From assembly GCF_013391955.1 (NCBI RefSeq), contig NZ_JABUOH010000065.1, positions 1 through 48,514 of the forward strand: a stretch of 48,514 bases of DNA. The letters are read 5' to 3'. Made by a program: the position numbers and the translations under genes. The DNA comes from Candidatus Phytoplasma pruni (GTDB lineage: Bacteria; Bacillota_I; Bacilli_A; Acholeplasmatales; Acholeplasmataceae). Every line of letters begins with the position of its first letter. Position 1 is the stretch's first letter. The notes beneath the pieces were generated by a model that searched no databases, was not told the DNA's origin, and was given only the letters and a program-made list of their open reading frames with translations. Positions 36,271 through 46,016 of this stretch are shown one piece after another.

Positions 36271-37413
36271 TTAAACATATGAAAGTTTTTTCTCTTGATA
36301 ATAAACTTCTTTAATCATTCCCGCTCCTAGGCAAAAATCATCTTTATAAAAAGCTGCTATTTGTCCTGGTGTGACAGCTTTGATTTTTTGGGGATAATAC
36401 ACTTTTAAAGTGGTTTTATCCAACCAAACGAGTTCCACTTCTTGATCGGGTTGACGATAACGAAATTTAGCCATCATCTTCATTTTACCATGATTTTGAT
36501 AAACATCGTAATTTCTCCACACTACATCAATGATTAAAGCTGAATCGCTATAAAGGTAAGGACTATCATAACTTTGGTCCACATACAAAGTATTGGTAGG
36601 TAATTCTTTGCCCACGACAAACCAAGGGGCTTGATTTTCTTGAGTAACGCCTAAATTCAGACCTTTTCTTTGTCCAATAGTATAATTAAAAACACCTTCA
36701 TGTTCTTGCAAAAGTTTACCATTCATATCTTTAATAGGACCCTTTTTACCAGGAATATAATTTTTTAAAAAAGAACTGAATTTGCGTTCTCCGATAAAAC
36801 AAATACCAGTGGAGTCTTTTTTTCTCGCCGTTATTAAGTCATTTTTAGCGGCAATTTCTCTGACTTCTTTTTTAGTCATTTTTCCTAAAGGGAAAAGAAT
36901 CTTATCTAATTGTTGTTGTTTAAGTTGAGATAAAAAATAAGTTTGGTCTTTAGTATCGTCCCAAGCTTTCGTTAAGATGGGTTGACCTTTTTCATGAGTA
37001 ATATTGGCATAATGCCCCATAGCGATAAAATCAGGCTTGAATTGTTCGGCATATTTGATAAAAGTAAGAAATTTAATTTGATTATTGCATAAAACATCAG
37101 GGTTCGGGGTTAAATTTTGTTTTAATAATTTTAAAAAATAAGAAAACACTTGGTCCCAATATTCTTCGGAAAAATCAACTTGATGAAATTTAATATCTAA
37201 TTGTTTAGCGATAGCAGCAGCATCATTAAAATCAGCTGTTTGAGGGCAAACATCATTATTAACATTAGGATTACCTTGAACATCATAATTCAAACTACTA
37301 TCCCAATTACGCATAAAAATGCCTTCTACCTCATAACCTTGTTGTTTTAACAACAAAGCTGTGACGCTACTATCAACTCCACCTGATAAACCAACAATCA
37401 CTTTTTTTTTCAT
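36271..37413 (-). CDS. mnmA: tRNA 2-thiouridylase MnmA
   Basis: A 380-residue PP-loop enzyme that thiolates U34 of tRNA-Lys, -Glu and -Gln. The PP-loop is GLSGGVDSSV (8-17); the catalytic Cys lies in PDVLCNNQIKF (about 107) and the second Cys in STGICFIGERKF (about 205). The C-terminal beta domain is present. ATG 37413 has only a weak AGAAG site. It sits 49 bp before rel and 33 bp after nadE. No cysteine desulfurase gene is adjacent. Confidence 0.96.
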   Translation of the reverse strand: MKKKVIVGLSGGVDSSVTALLLKQQGYEVEGIFMRNWDSSLNYDVQGNPNVNNDVCPQTADFNDAAAIAKQLDIKFHQVDFSEEYWDQVFSYFLKLLKQNLTPNPDVLCNNQIKFLTFIKYAEQFKPDFIAMGHYANITHEKGQPILTKAWDDTKDQTYFLSQLKQQQLDKILFPLGKMTKKEVREIAAKNDLITARKKDSTGICFIGERKFSSFLKNYIPGKKGPIKDMNGKLLQEHEGVFNYTIGQRKGLNLGVTQENQAPWFVVGKELPTNTLYVDQSYDSPYLYSDSALIIDVVWRNYDVYQNHGKMKMMAKFRYRQPDQEVELVWLDKTTLKVYYPQKIKAVTPGQIAAFYKDDFCLGAGMIKEVYYQEKKLSYV

Positions 37414-37446
37414 ATTCTATACTTCTATTTCTATAAATTCCGTTTT

Positions 37447-39258
37447 TCACTCTTTGCGTTGGAAATTAATAGGTAATTTAAATTCCGTTCTCGGTGAAAG
37501 GCTATTTTCTAAAATTTTCGGTCCTGGGGACATTTGTTGTCTTTTGTATTGGGCTTGATAAAAAGTTTTTAAATAATTTTGTACTAAAACTAAACTTTCT
37601 TCTGCATTTAATGCAAAAGTGTGTTCAATTAAAAAAGCGATTTTAGCTTTCGAAAAATTATTTTTTAAATGATGATATAAAATAAAATCTTCTATGACGA
37701 TATGAGGGGTTAAAAATTTTTCTATCTGTTCTTGGTAAAAAGCTTTTAATTCAGGAGGGATAGAAATGATAGGTTTATTCAAATGGAAAAGAATCAATTC
37801 AGTCATGAAAGTTTGGGTTAAACCAACATTAACATTATACAATTGATCGTAATAATGGATTCTTTCGCTTACTTTACCTAAAGCCGTATCAGACAAATTA
37901 TCGCTTTCTAACACTAAGATTTGTGAATCATCCAACAGCAGCGGATTGGAGGTAAATTTGCTTAAAGCGCGATGAATCAATTCTTTGCTTAACCATTCTT
38001 TAACTTGGGGTTGATGATCCTCATTATCCAGAAGAATATTTTTAATCCCCAAATTGTTTAAAAAGTTTTTCATCAATACAACAAAATCAGGTCGAGAATC
38101 TTTTTCATCTTCCATAATCACAATCAAATCATCTAGTGTTTTTTTACTAGCTTGAAAACTTTGTACGACCGCTAAAAGAGACAATAATTCGTTCAAACGT
38201 GAAGCTAATTTTAAAATCACTTTCACATTTTTAATATGTGATAATTTACTTTGTAAAGATAAAAACTGAATATGGTTCGCTAGTTTTAATTGTTCCTCTA
38301 AATCATCCATTTCCACAAAAGGTTTTTGGTGGAAAGGTTTTTCAAATTCATAATTATCATGTTCTTTAATATCGAAATAAGCTTTAAAGAAAGGATATTC
38401 TTTGCCGATTTTTTGGTCTCCTAAAGTAGTATCAATTCTTCTTTGGTATTTGATAGAATCAATACAAACATCAACGACTAAGCTAGTATCATCTTGGTTA
38501 AATAAATCTTTTTCGCCAATTAAATTACCGAAAACAGCGGCTATTTTATGATTAGAAAAAAGGACATCAGTAGATGATTCTGTAATCCCACTACTAGTGT
38601 AAAAATAACCACCAATATGTTTGCGAGAATGATTAATAACCGCGTTTTTGCGCATTTCTTTTTTACCGATATGTTCGGTAGAAGAAGATAAGTTAAAAAT
38701 CAATTCCGCTCCGTTTAAAGCTAATAAATCGCTAGGAGATTCGATAGTCCATAAATCTTGGCAAATCTCTACCCCAAAACTGATATCGAATTTTTTATTA
38801 ATAAACAAAATATTACCGACAGGTACTTTTTGCCCTAAAAAATCAATCTCTTGTGTTTGGATAGTTTTACCAGAATGAAACCATCTTTTTTCGCTAAATT
38901 CTTTATAATTAGGAATAGTGTGTTTAGGAACAATGCCTAAAATTTTATCTTTTTGAATTACCACAGCGACATTGAATAAAACTTCTTCCAAAAAGAAAGG
39001 CATTCCTACTAAATAAACGCCTTCAAAAGTGGTCTTTTCCATGATAAATTGTAAAGATTCTAGCACTTCCTGATAAAAAGTAGTTTCGAAAAATAAATCT
39101 CCAGCCGTATAGCTGCTTAAAAATAATTCAGGAAATAAAACCAAGCTAGCTTTGCTGTGGTTAAGAACTTCAAGAATACTTTCAGCATTCTTGAAGGGAT
39201 TCCCGATGTGTAAATCAGGATTGGATAATTCTATTTTAATAAAACCGTTGTGATACAT
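37447..39258 (-). CDS. nadE: Glutamine-dependent NAD synthetase with degenerate synthetase domain
   Basis: A 603-residue two-domain NadE. The N-terminal nitrilase-type glutaminase keeps its triad: Glu44 (FPELFLSSY), Lys112 (VPKHTIPNYKEF) and Cys166 (GVEICQDLW). The C-terminal domain aligns along its length with NAD synthetases (..LSDTALGK.., YNVNVGLTQTFM, and the end QYKRQQMSPGPK..SLSPRTEFKLP), but the ATP pyrophosphatase loop SGGxDS reads ASRLNE (residues 352-357, bases 38188-38205). TGDLSE reads SDNLSD and the substrate-binding middle is shortened. The synthetase step therefore looks dead while the full-length frame is kept. ATG 39258. It is either a pseudoenzyme with a new job (for example a glutaminase/amidase) or an early stage of gene decay. 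Confidence 0.85.
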   Translation of the reverse strand: MYHNGFIKIELSNPDLHIGNPFKNAESILEVLNHSKASLVLFPELFLSSYTAGDLFFETTFYQEVLESLQFIMEKTTFEGVYLVGMPFFLEEVLFNVAVVIQKDKILGIVPKHTIPNYKEFSEKRWFHSGKTIQTQEIDFLGQKVPVGNILFINKKFDISFGVEICQDLWTIESPSDLLALNGAELIFNLSSSTEHIGKKEMRKNAVINHSRKHIGGYFYTSSGITESSTDVLFSNHKIAAVFGNLIGEKDLFNQDDTSLVVDVCIDSIKYQRRIDTTLGDQKIGKEYPFFKAYFDIKEHDNYEFEKPFHQKPFVEMDDLEEQLKLANHIQFLSLQSKLSHIKNVKVILKLASRLNELLSLLAVVQSFQASKKTLDDLIVIMEDEKDSRPDFVVLMKNFLNNLGIKNILLDNEDHQPQVKEWLSKELIHRALSKFTSNPLLLDDSQILVLESDNLSDTALGKVSERIHYYDQLYNVNVGLTQTFMTELILFHLNKPIISIPPELKAFYQEQIEKFLTPHIVIEDFILYHHLKNNFSKAKIAFLIEHTFALNAEESLVLVQNYLKTFYQAQYKRQQMSPGPKILENSLSPRTEFKLPINFQRKE

Positions 39259-39322
39259 GGTTGAAAAACCTTCCTAATATTGAGTTCTAATGCGGTGTTT
39301 TATTTTCAGAATTGAAGAATTT

Positions 39323-40048
39323 TTATTTTTGATCGGTATTATCAACGTTAATTTTATTTTTCTTTTCCATGATATAACCAATAATAGTGATAGTTATATA
39401 AGATAATAACAATCTAATCCCGGTTTCCAATAAAACTGCTCCGTCAACTTTGTCTTTATTTTCCATACTTTTCAATAAAGAATCAACTGAAACTAAAACA
39501 CCATCAGTCATAAATAAAATAATAATGAAATTAATCTTAAACTTATCTTTTAAAAGTTTATGAAAAACATCCATTCCCCCAGTAGTATAACCGTGGTTTC
39601 GAATGTTTGCTACCGTAGTTCCAATCAGAAGACCACTCATCAGAGAGGCAATAACTAATTGAACGTACATGTTTCTTATATGCAACGAATCAAAAAGAAT
39701 GCCTGAATTATTGCCAGTTAACAAATCAAAAAGAGGAGCGCTGACAATTAAAATAACAACTAAAAAAGCCGTTTTAGCGAAGAATTCTTTGCCAAATGCT
39801 TTCCAACCAACTAGTAAGGAAATTACTTGAGCGAGGAAAATAAAAACAGAAATGTTAGAAAAACTATTTGAAAAGAAATTTGGTGGAACAAATTTGCTCA
39901 TCAACATAGCTACACCATCCATTCCTCCTGTATTTAAATTAGTAGAAATTAAAAAGAAATAAATAGCGATAGATAAGACAATATCGTTTAAAATCAAACT
40001 TGTCCATTTTTTAATGTTATCGTTCTTGTGGGAAATATTGGTGTCCAT
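39323..40048 (-). CDS. YitT/DUF161 family membrane protein
   Basis: A 241-residue integral membrane protein with five or six hydrophobic segments. The repeated family motif is present twice: LNTGGMDGVAMLM (about 39) and GYTTGGMDVFHKLL (about 153). Typical YitT proteins carry a C-terminal DUF2179 domain; this one ends after the membrane part, so it is a short form. The transported or sensed molecule is unknown for the family. It lies 67 bp after prfB and 64 bp before nadE, probably in one transcript. Confidence 0.85.
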   Translation of the reverse strand: MDTNISHKNDNIKKWTSLILNDIVLSIAIYFFLISTNLNTGGMDGVAMLMSKFVPPNFFSNSFSNISVFIFLAQVISLLVGWKAFGKEFFAKTAFLVVILIVSAPLFDLLTGNNSGILFDSLHIRNMYVQLVIASLMSGLLIGTTVANIRNHGYTTGGMDVFHKLLKDKFKINFIIILFMTDGVLVSVDSLLKSMENKDKVDGAVLLETGIRLLLSYITITIIGYIMEKKNKINVDNTDQK

Positions 40049-40115
40049 AAATAATTTTTATATAAAAAGATTGAATAATCGTTTTATACCCTTTCTAATG
40101 AGAATTTTTTTATTA

Positions 40116-41216
40116 TTAAGAATCGTTTTTTTGCCTCAAAAAAGCGTTAATAAAATCGTCTAAAAAACCATCCATAACAGCGTCAATTTGAAAATATTCA
40201 TAATTAGTGCGATGGTCTTTTACCATTTGATAAGGGTGAAAAACATAACTTCTAATCTGAGAACCCCAACTAATATCTTTTTGTTCTCCGTTAAAGTTTT
40301 TTTTACTTTCTTCTTGTTCTTTTAAAGCAATTTGCAATAATTTGGTTTTTAAAATTTGCAAAGCTTTTTCTCTATTTTTAATTTGACTTCTTTCGTTTTG
40401 ACAAGTCACAACAGTGTTGGTCGGTAAATGAGTAATTCTTACTGCCGAATCGGTCGTATTAACGTGTTGTCCACCAGCGCCACTGCTGCGATAAACATCT
40501 ACTTTGATATCTTCATCTTTAATCTCGATTTGAATATCTTCCTTAATTTCGGGTAAAACCTCACAAGAGGCAAAAGAAGTGTGCCTTCTTGCGCCGGAAT
40601 CAAAAGGGGAAACTCGTACCAAACGATGAACGCCTCTTTCGGCTTTTAAATATCCGTAAGCGTACGGACCTTTAATCAAGATAGTCGCTGTTTTTAAGCC
40701 CGCTTCTTCGCCTGGTTGAGAATGAAGAATTTCGTATTGAAATTTTTTTCTTTGCGCGTATTTTTGGTACATTCGCGTTAACATTTCACACCAATCTTGC
40801 GACTCAGTTCCGCCAGCGCCTGAATGTAAAATTAAAATAGCGTTATTTTCGTCATAAGGTTGATTCAATAAAACTTCAATTTCAAAATCTTTAATTTCTT
40901 TTTGAATTTGTTTTAACTCTTCAATCAGGAAAAGAAAATCACTATCGTTTTCATTTTCCACTAGTTCAAATAAAGTCACCAAATCATCGTATTTTTTCTT
41001 TAAAGAATTAAAATTGGCAATTTTATTTTGTAGTTGATGAAGTTTTTGACTAATATCAATAGCGTCTTTATTTTCAGTCCAAAAATTAGGTTTTTCCATT
41101 AAAGCCATTAAATCGTCTATTTGTTTTTTCTTGTCTTCTAAATCTATTTTTTGTTCTAAATTGTGCAAAACAGTTTGCAAAGTGGTTAGAGTTTGATTAA
41201 TCTCATATCTTTCCAT
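40116..41216 (-). CDS. prfB: Peptide chain release factor 2
   Basis: A 366-residue RF2 that ends translation at UGA and UAA. It has the recognition tripeptide SPF (VRVSPFDSGARRH) and the catalytic GGQ (SSGAGGQHVNTTDS). The frame is continuous from ATG 41216 (GGAG upstream) through the N-terminal LEQKIDLEDKK region, where most bacteria have a programmed UGA frameshift; here there is none, so the classic autoregulation is absent. Its presence agrees with UGA serving as a stop codon throughout the window. secA-prfB is a common order; here a methyltransferase gene lies between. Confidence 0.96.
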   Translation of the reverse strand: MERYEINQTLTTLQTVLHNLEQKIDLEDKKKQIDDLMALMEKPNFWTENKDAIDISQKLHQLQNKIANFNSLKKKYDDLVTLFELVENENDSDFLFLIEELKQIQKEIKDFEIEVLLNQPYDENNAILILHSGAGGTESQDWCEMLTRMYQKYAQRKKFQYEILHSQPGEEAGLKTATILIKGPYAYGYLKAERGVHRLVRVSPFDSGARRHTSFASCEVLPEIKEDIQIEIKDEDIKVDVYRSSGAGGQHVNTTDSAVRITHLPTNTVVTCQNERSQIKNREKALQILKTKLLQIALKEQEESKKNFNGEQKDISWGSQIRSYVFHPYQMVKDHRTNYEYFQIDAVMDGFLDDFINAFLRQKNDS

Positions 41217-41575
41217 TTCGTTTTTCTCCGTGTTAAAAAAATTTGTCCTTTTTTATGCAACGAAGGATTATCAAAAGTTTCTTTTAAAAATAAGAACATT
41301 GGTAAATATTCTCATTTTTAAAAAAAGACTAACACTAAGTAAAACTTCTTTTTCATAAGAAAGCGAATTATTTTTAATTTTTATCTTCAAATTTGAATTT
41401 TGGGTAAAAATTGTTTCATTGCTTGGAAAATTGTAAGAAAAGAAAAACCTACATCATATCTTCATAATTCAATATTTAGCATATAGGTTTTTGGTTTAAT
41501 AATTTTTTTTAAATTTTAATCATATAAGGTTTTTTAGGGATTAAATCTAAAGGAATGTGCGCCATTTTTATCAAA
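41217..41575. other. Non-coding stretch upstream of prfB
   Basis: No gene. It has an imperfect 14-bp inverted repeat (41283-41296 with 41309-41322, one mismatch) that could end the secA-methyltransferase transcript, and AT-rich sequence that should hold the prfB promoter. No clear box pair is seen. Confidence 0.35.
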
Positions 41576-42532
41576 TCAATGAAGGGGATTTTTTAAAATC
41601 TTTTCAACGAAAAAAACATAATCAGGATTTATTTCAATACCGATATAATTTAAATTCATCCTTTTAGCTACTAATAATTCTGAGCCAGAACCCACAAAAG
41701 GGATTAAAACGTTTCCCGGTGTGTTTGTTTGAATAACTGAATTAATCAGTTTTTCGGTTAAAGCTTGAGGTTTTTGCGTAGGATGAACTATTGTATCATG
41801 TTTTAAATGTTTTTTTAACTCTTTCGATGGTAAAATTTTATTTTCACAAGTGCGGCATAAAAAAAATCTTTCTTTTAAACCAGCTCCGCCCGCTAAAGCA
41901 GGTATTTTAATAACATCACGAGGTAAAGCGCCTTTTTCATGAACTTTATAAGTGGTGGCTTGACTGCCGAATCTTCCTAAAGTTTCTTTCCTTTTTTTGC
42001 CAGAAAAATTAAAATAAGCTGGTGTATAAGGTTCTCTTATTTGATCGATATAAAGTTTGGGTTTTTGTTCGTTCCAAAGGCATAAAATGGACTCATAAGA
42101 ACGTTGCCAAAATTTAGAAGAAGGAGTGGTTTTATTAGTATAATGCCACGCTAATATCCTTTGTTGATCAATAGGAAAACGAGCGGAAATTCTTGATAAA
42201 ATTTCGGGATAGCCATAAATATATAAAACGCCATTAGGTTTTAATAATTTTAAAGATTTTTTAACCCATTTTAACATCCATTTGATATATTGTTCGATCG
42301 TTAAACAATCTTTATTATTGCCGAAATCTTTATTGATATTATAAGGAGGATCAGCGATAATAACTTCAAAAGTTTGTTTAATTTTAGGGATGACTTTTAA
42401 AGCATCACCTAAAATGACTTCAGCAAACTTATCGGTCTTGTTGATAACGGAATAATCGACTTCAGATGTTAAAAGTGAGTTTTGTTCTTTATTAACTAAA
42501 TCTAAAAAAACGATTGTTTTTATAAGGAACAA
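41576..42532 (-). CDS. Site-specific DNA methyltransferase, beta class, orphan
   Basis: A 318-residue N6-adenine or N4-cytosine methyltransferase. Catalytic motif IV is DPPYN (61-65), and the AdoMet motif I (PFVGSGSELL) comes at the C-terminus, the order of the beta class. A segment with Cys pairs (FFLCRTCENKILP) and a following His may hold a zinc site, just before the family's HPTQKP motif. The start is TTG 42532, with AAAAGG 9 bp upstream. No restriction endonuclease gene is near, so it is an orphan that may act in gene regulation, replication control or phage defence (inference). It sits between secA and prfB in the housekeeping block. Confidence 0.88.
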   Translation of the reverse strand: MFLIKTIVFLDLVNKEQNSLLTSEVDYSVINKTDKFAEVILGDALKVIPKIKQTFEVIIADPPYNINKDFGNNKDCLTIEQYIKWMLKWVKKSLKLLKPNGVLYIYGYPEILSRISARFPIDQQRILAWHYTNKTTPSSKFWQRSYESILCLWNEQKPKLYIDQIREPYTPAYFNFSGKKRKETLGRFGSQATTYKVHEKGALPRDVIKIPALAGGAGLKERFFLCRTCENKILPSKELKKHLKHDTIVHPTQKPQALTEKLINSVIQTNTPGNVLIPFVGSGSELLVAKRMNLNYIGIEINPDYVFFVEKILKNPLH

Positions 42533-42680
42533 TAGGTTTTACCTTTTCGTTTTTATTCACTTTATTCTCCTTCTATGGGATAATATCCTTTACCGCAAAC
42601 ACTCAAAAAATTTTTCAGAAAATAAAAACTCCTTTAAAAGATTGTTTTCAATGATGTTGATTTTTGGGGCATAAAAAAGT

Positions 42681-45185
42681 TTAATTCCAAGGTTTTCTGG
42701 AACCTCTAACTTTTCTATTTTTCCTTTTTGCAGCATTTTCTTCAGAATCAGGACGGTTGAAAATTAATTGTTCTTGAAATGATTCCACTAATTGGTCGGT
42801 TAAAGCGGAACTTTTTAAAATAGTTTTCGTTACATCAAGAGCGATATTTTCGATCATTTGGTTGAAAAACTTTTGCCCTTCTTCTTGGTAAACTACTAAG
42901 GAGTTTTGTTGACCGTAACTTAAAAAATTAATTCCTCTTCTTAAAATACTCATATCATTAATATGACGTTTAAAATAAGAATCTACTTTTTGTAACATAA
43001 TGTATCTTAAAACATAAAAATACTGCTTATCATCAATAACTTGTAATTTAGCTTTTTGTTCTTCCAAGAAAGTCGTTACTTTTTTTTGTACCACTTCTTC
43101 TATTTCTTTAGCGGATAAAAGAGTGCGTGGTTCTTCTGTAGTTTGGAAATCTTGGACTGTAAAAGTATTAGGAAGGAAAAATAAAGTTTCTAAATAGGTG
43201 ATAAATTCTTGAATTCCTTCATCATCTTTCTTAGTCATTTTATTTTTTAAAAAGTAATCAATATTGCTGTTTAAAGTTTTATTCATTAAGTTCAGAGCTA
43301 AAACATCTACTTCTTCAGATTTTAAAATTTCTTTTCTTTGTTGGTAAATGATTTCTCTTTGTAATCTTAAAACAGAATCAAATTGTAAAACAAATTTACG
43401 GTAATCATAATTAGAAGATTCAATTTTTTTCTGAATATTGGTCACAAAATTACTAAACATTTTTAAAGTAATAGGTTCATCAGAGCCGCTGTTGTTTTGC
43501 AACATAGAGATAACCCTTTGCATCCTAGTGCCGCCAAAACGTTTCACTAAATCATCATCAGCAGAAACGAAAAAGCGGGAAAAACCTGGGTCTCCTTGAC
43601 GTCCAGCACGTCCTCTTAATTGGTTATCAATCCTACGTGCTTCGTGCCTTTCAGTCCCTAAAACAGCTAATCCACCTAATTCAACTACTCCTTCACCTAA
43701 ACGGATATCAGTCCCACGACCAGCCATATTAGTAGCGATAGTGATAGAACCTTTATTACCGGCTTTAGCGATAATTTCTGCCTCTTTAGAGTGGTTTTTA
43801 GCGTTAAGTACTTCATGTTTAATTTTTCTTTTTTTCAAATATTTAGCTATCTCTTCAGAAACTTCCACTGTTGGTGTTCCGATTAAAAGAGGTTGTTGTG
43901 TAGCGTGCCTTTTTTCGATTTCGCCTAATAAAGCTTGCCATTTTTCTTCAGCAGAAGCGAAAACATAATCAGGCGCATCTTCCCTAATCATAGGTTTATT
44001 AGTAGGAATTTCCACTACTTTCATTTTATAAATATTCACGAATTCTTTTTCTTCTGTTTTAGCTGTTCCTGTCATACCTGACATTTTACGGTAAATTCTA
44101 AAGAAATTTTGGTAAGTAATAGTAGCGGAAACTTCTGTTTCTTCTTTAATAACACATTCTTCTTTGGCTTCGATCGCTTGATGCAAACCATCGCTGAATT
44201 GACGACCATTTAAAATCCTACCAGTGAATTGGTCAATAATTAAGACTTGTCCTTTATCCACTAAATAATCTTTATTTTTTTCCATAATAAAACCGGCTTT
44301 TAAGCTGTTTTTAATGTGGTGCAATAACAAAGAGTGAGCATTATTGTATAAATTAGTTAATTGGAAAAAAGCTTCAGCTTTGCGGACACCTTCTTCAGTT
44401 AATTCGATAGTTTTAGATTCTAAATCAATCATATAATGTTCTGGTTTTAAGCTTTTGACAAAACGATCAGCATCACGGTAAAACTTTTTACCTTGTTGAG
44501 TGTTGCTCGAAATAATTAAAGGAGTTCTGGCTTCATCAATTAAAATAGAGTCTATTTCATCAATAATAACGTAGTTATAATCACGATGCATCATTAAATT
44601 ATTAATATCAGTTTCCATATTATCTCTTAAATAATCGAAACCTAATTCACTATTAGTAGAATAAAGAATATCAGCTTGATAAGCTAATTGTTTTTCTGGA
44701 ATAGTTTTATCTTTAGTGTTTAAACCAACAGTCATACCTAAAAAACGGAAAATATCGCCTATTTGTCCTTCAGCTTCACGACTAGCTAAATATTCATTAA
44801 CTGTCACGATATGAACTGCATCACCACTTAAAGCATTCAAATAAGCCGGTAAAACAGAAGTTAAAGTTTTACCTTCACCGGTTTTCATTTCGGCTATTTG
44901 TCCTTGGTGTAAAACGATAGAACCTAAAAGTTGTACGTAATAAGGTGTTAAACCAGTTACTCTTCGAGAAGCTTCTCTCGCTAAAGCGTAAGCTTCCACT
45001 AATAAACTATCTAAAGAAGCACCTTCTTGGAAACGTTGTTTTAATTTGGCAGTTTCTTGAGGGAAATCCTCATCTTTTAGTTGTTGCATCTCTTCTTCTA
45101 ATTTTTCAATTTTAGTAGCGGTTACTTTCGCTTTTTTTAAATATTTATTGGAAGAATCAAATAATTTTGTAATAAAACTTAACAT
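42681..45185 (-). CDS. secA: Preprotein translocase ATPase SecA
   Basis: An 834-residue motor of the Sec pathway, which pushes unfolded proteins, including surface proteins and effectors, through SecYEG. Walker A KTGEGKT (101-107), DEAD-type [17 protein letters not shown], the helicase-like segment [17 protein letters not shown] and [10 protein letters not shown] are present. The C-terminus ends [13 protein letters not shown] without the Cys-rich zinc domain that binds SecB, as is normal for species lacking SecB. ATG 45185 has AAAGG upstream. It heads the - strand block that runs to aspS. Confidence 0.97.
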   Translation of the reverse strand: MLSFITKLFDSSNKYLKKAKVTATKIEKLEEEMQQLKDEDFPQETAKLKQRFQEGASLDSLLVEAYALAREASRRVTGLTPYYVQLLGSIVLHQGQIAEMKTGEGKTLTSVLPAYLNALSGDAVHIVTVNEYLASREAEGQIGDIFRFLGMTVGLNTKDKTIPEKQLAYQADILYSTNSELGFDYLRDNMETDINNLMMHRDYNYVIIDEIDSILIDEARTPLIISSNTQQGKKFYRDADRFVKSLKPEHYMIDLESKTIELTEEGVRKAEAFFQLTNLYNNAHSLLLHHIKNSLKAGFIMEKNKDYLVDKGQVLIIDQFTGRILNGRQFSDGLHQAIEAKEECVIKEETEVSATITYQNFFRIYRKMSGMTGTAKTEEKEFVNIYKMKVVEIPTNKPMIREDAPDYVFASAEEKWQALLGEIEKRHATQQPLLIGTPTVEVSEEIAKYLKKRKIKHEVLNAKNHSKEAEIIAKAGNKGSITIATNMAGRGTDIRLGEGVVELGGLAVLGTERHEARRIDNQLRGRAGRQGDPGFSRFFVSADDDLVKRFGGTRMQRVISMLQNNSGSDEPITLKMFSNFVTNIQKKIESSNYDYRKFVLQFDSVLRLQREIIYQQRKEILKSEEVDVLALNLMNKTLNSNIDYFLKNKMTKKDDEGIQEFITYLETLFFLPNTFTVQDFQTTEEPRTLLSAKEIEEVVQKKVTTFLEEQKAKLQVIDDKQYFYVLRYIMLQKVDSYFKRHINDMSILRRGINFLSYGQQNSLVVYQEEGQKFFNQMIENIALDVTKTILKSSALTDQLVESFQEQLIFNRPDSEENAAKRKNRKVRGSRKPWN

Positions 45186-45633
45186 GTGTATATAACCTTT
45201 CTTGAAAAAATAATTTATCGATTATTTTTTTATTTTTATTAATTGAATAAAAATTAATATCTATTTTAATAATATTAAAAATGAAGGTCTTTTTTACTCT
45301 TTTTTTTAATATTAATGAGTATCGCCTCTTTTATGAAAAGAAAGAAGTCATGATTAATTTGTTCTTTATTGGTTTAATTTAAACCTTTTTTAATGGTTTT
45401 ATTTAGTGTTTAATAATAAAAACCAACCCTTAAATTAATAATATCTCTTTTCTGGGAAAAAAACATTTTTTTAAAAGAAAGACTTTTGATAAAAAAACAA
45501 CCTTCTAAAGAAATTTAAAAAAAATTATTTATGGGTCTAAATTAGCTGTTTTTTATATTTTTATTTTTTCACAGAAGTGCAATAATTAAGACCAATAAGA
45601 AAAAGAAAGACTTTTTTTAAGGAACTTTATTGC
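45186..45633. other. AT-rich intergenic region between divergent secA and surface protein genes
   Basis: It should contain the secA promoter on the - strand, but I see no convincing box pair. No gene is recognised. The following 380 bp hold the + strand leader described separately. Confidence 0.35.
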
Positions 45634-45662
45634 TTCATAAAAAAATATGCTAATAATATAAT
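45634..45662 (+). promoter_or_regulatory. Promoter of a leader transcript upstream of the Pro-rich surface protein
   Basis: TTCATA (45634-45639), a 17-bp spacer and a perfect TATAAT (45657-45662). Transcription would start near 45670, about 350 bases before the ATG at 46017. Confidence 0.55.
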
Positions 45663-45713
45663 AATAACATAATTCCCTCCATTAATTAATAATTAGTTAA
45701 GTAAATTTAGTAC

Positions 45714-45973
45714 AAGGAGAAAATATTATCTCTTTTCATCTCATAACCAGTCCTACAACTCTTTTAAAAAATAGTTCTCTAGGATTCTTTTTATCTTTGG
45801 TAAAAAGAAAAGATATCCTGGAAAAACGCTTTAAAATGATTTTTATCTTTTTTGGGCCCTCTTTTTTCATATTTCCATTATATCAAAAATGGTACTTTTT
45901 TCATCTTTTTCTTGTGAGGAAGAAGGACATTAGTCCGCTAAGACTTGTTTTTTTTTTTTTTCTATATAATTAA
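45714..45973 (+). other. Leader with strong ribosome site but no ATG, ending in a T14 tract
   Basis: AAGGAG (45714-45719) is followed at 5 bp by ATT 45725, which opens 82 codons without a stop to TAA 45971-45973. No ATG, GTG or TTG sits near the ribosome site. The encoded peptide is Phe/Leu-rich with one plausible membrane stretch. At the RNA level there is a hairpin around 45780-45820 (CTTTTTA/TAAAAAG inside AGGAT/ATCCT), and AGTC/GACT just before 14 T (45948-45961). It could be a gene that lost its start codon, a regulatory leader with a terminator, or a start at ATT. Confidence 0.35.
45948..45970 (+). promoter_or_regulatory. T14 tract abutting a perfect -10 box upstream of the surface protein gene
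   Basis: Fourteen T (45948-45961), then CTA and TATAAT (45965-45970), 47 bp before ATG 46017. A CTTG lies just before the tract, where part of a -35 box would be. Changing the tract length would change box spacing, the mechanism used by some Mycoplasma lipoprotein genes (family knowledge). Alternatively the tract is the U-run of a terminator for the leader transcript. Confidence 0.5.
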
Positions 45974-46016
45974 TTTTAATGATTTATTTATATAAATTAT
46001 TAAAATTAATGAAGAA

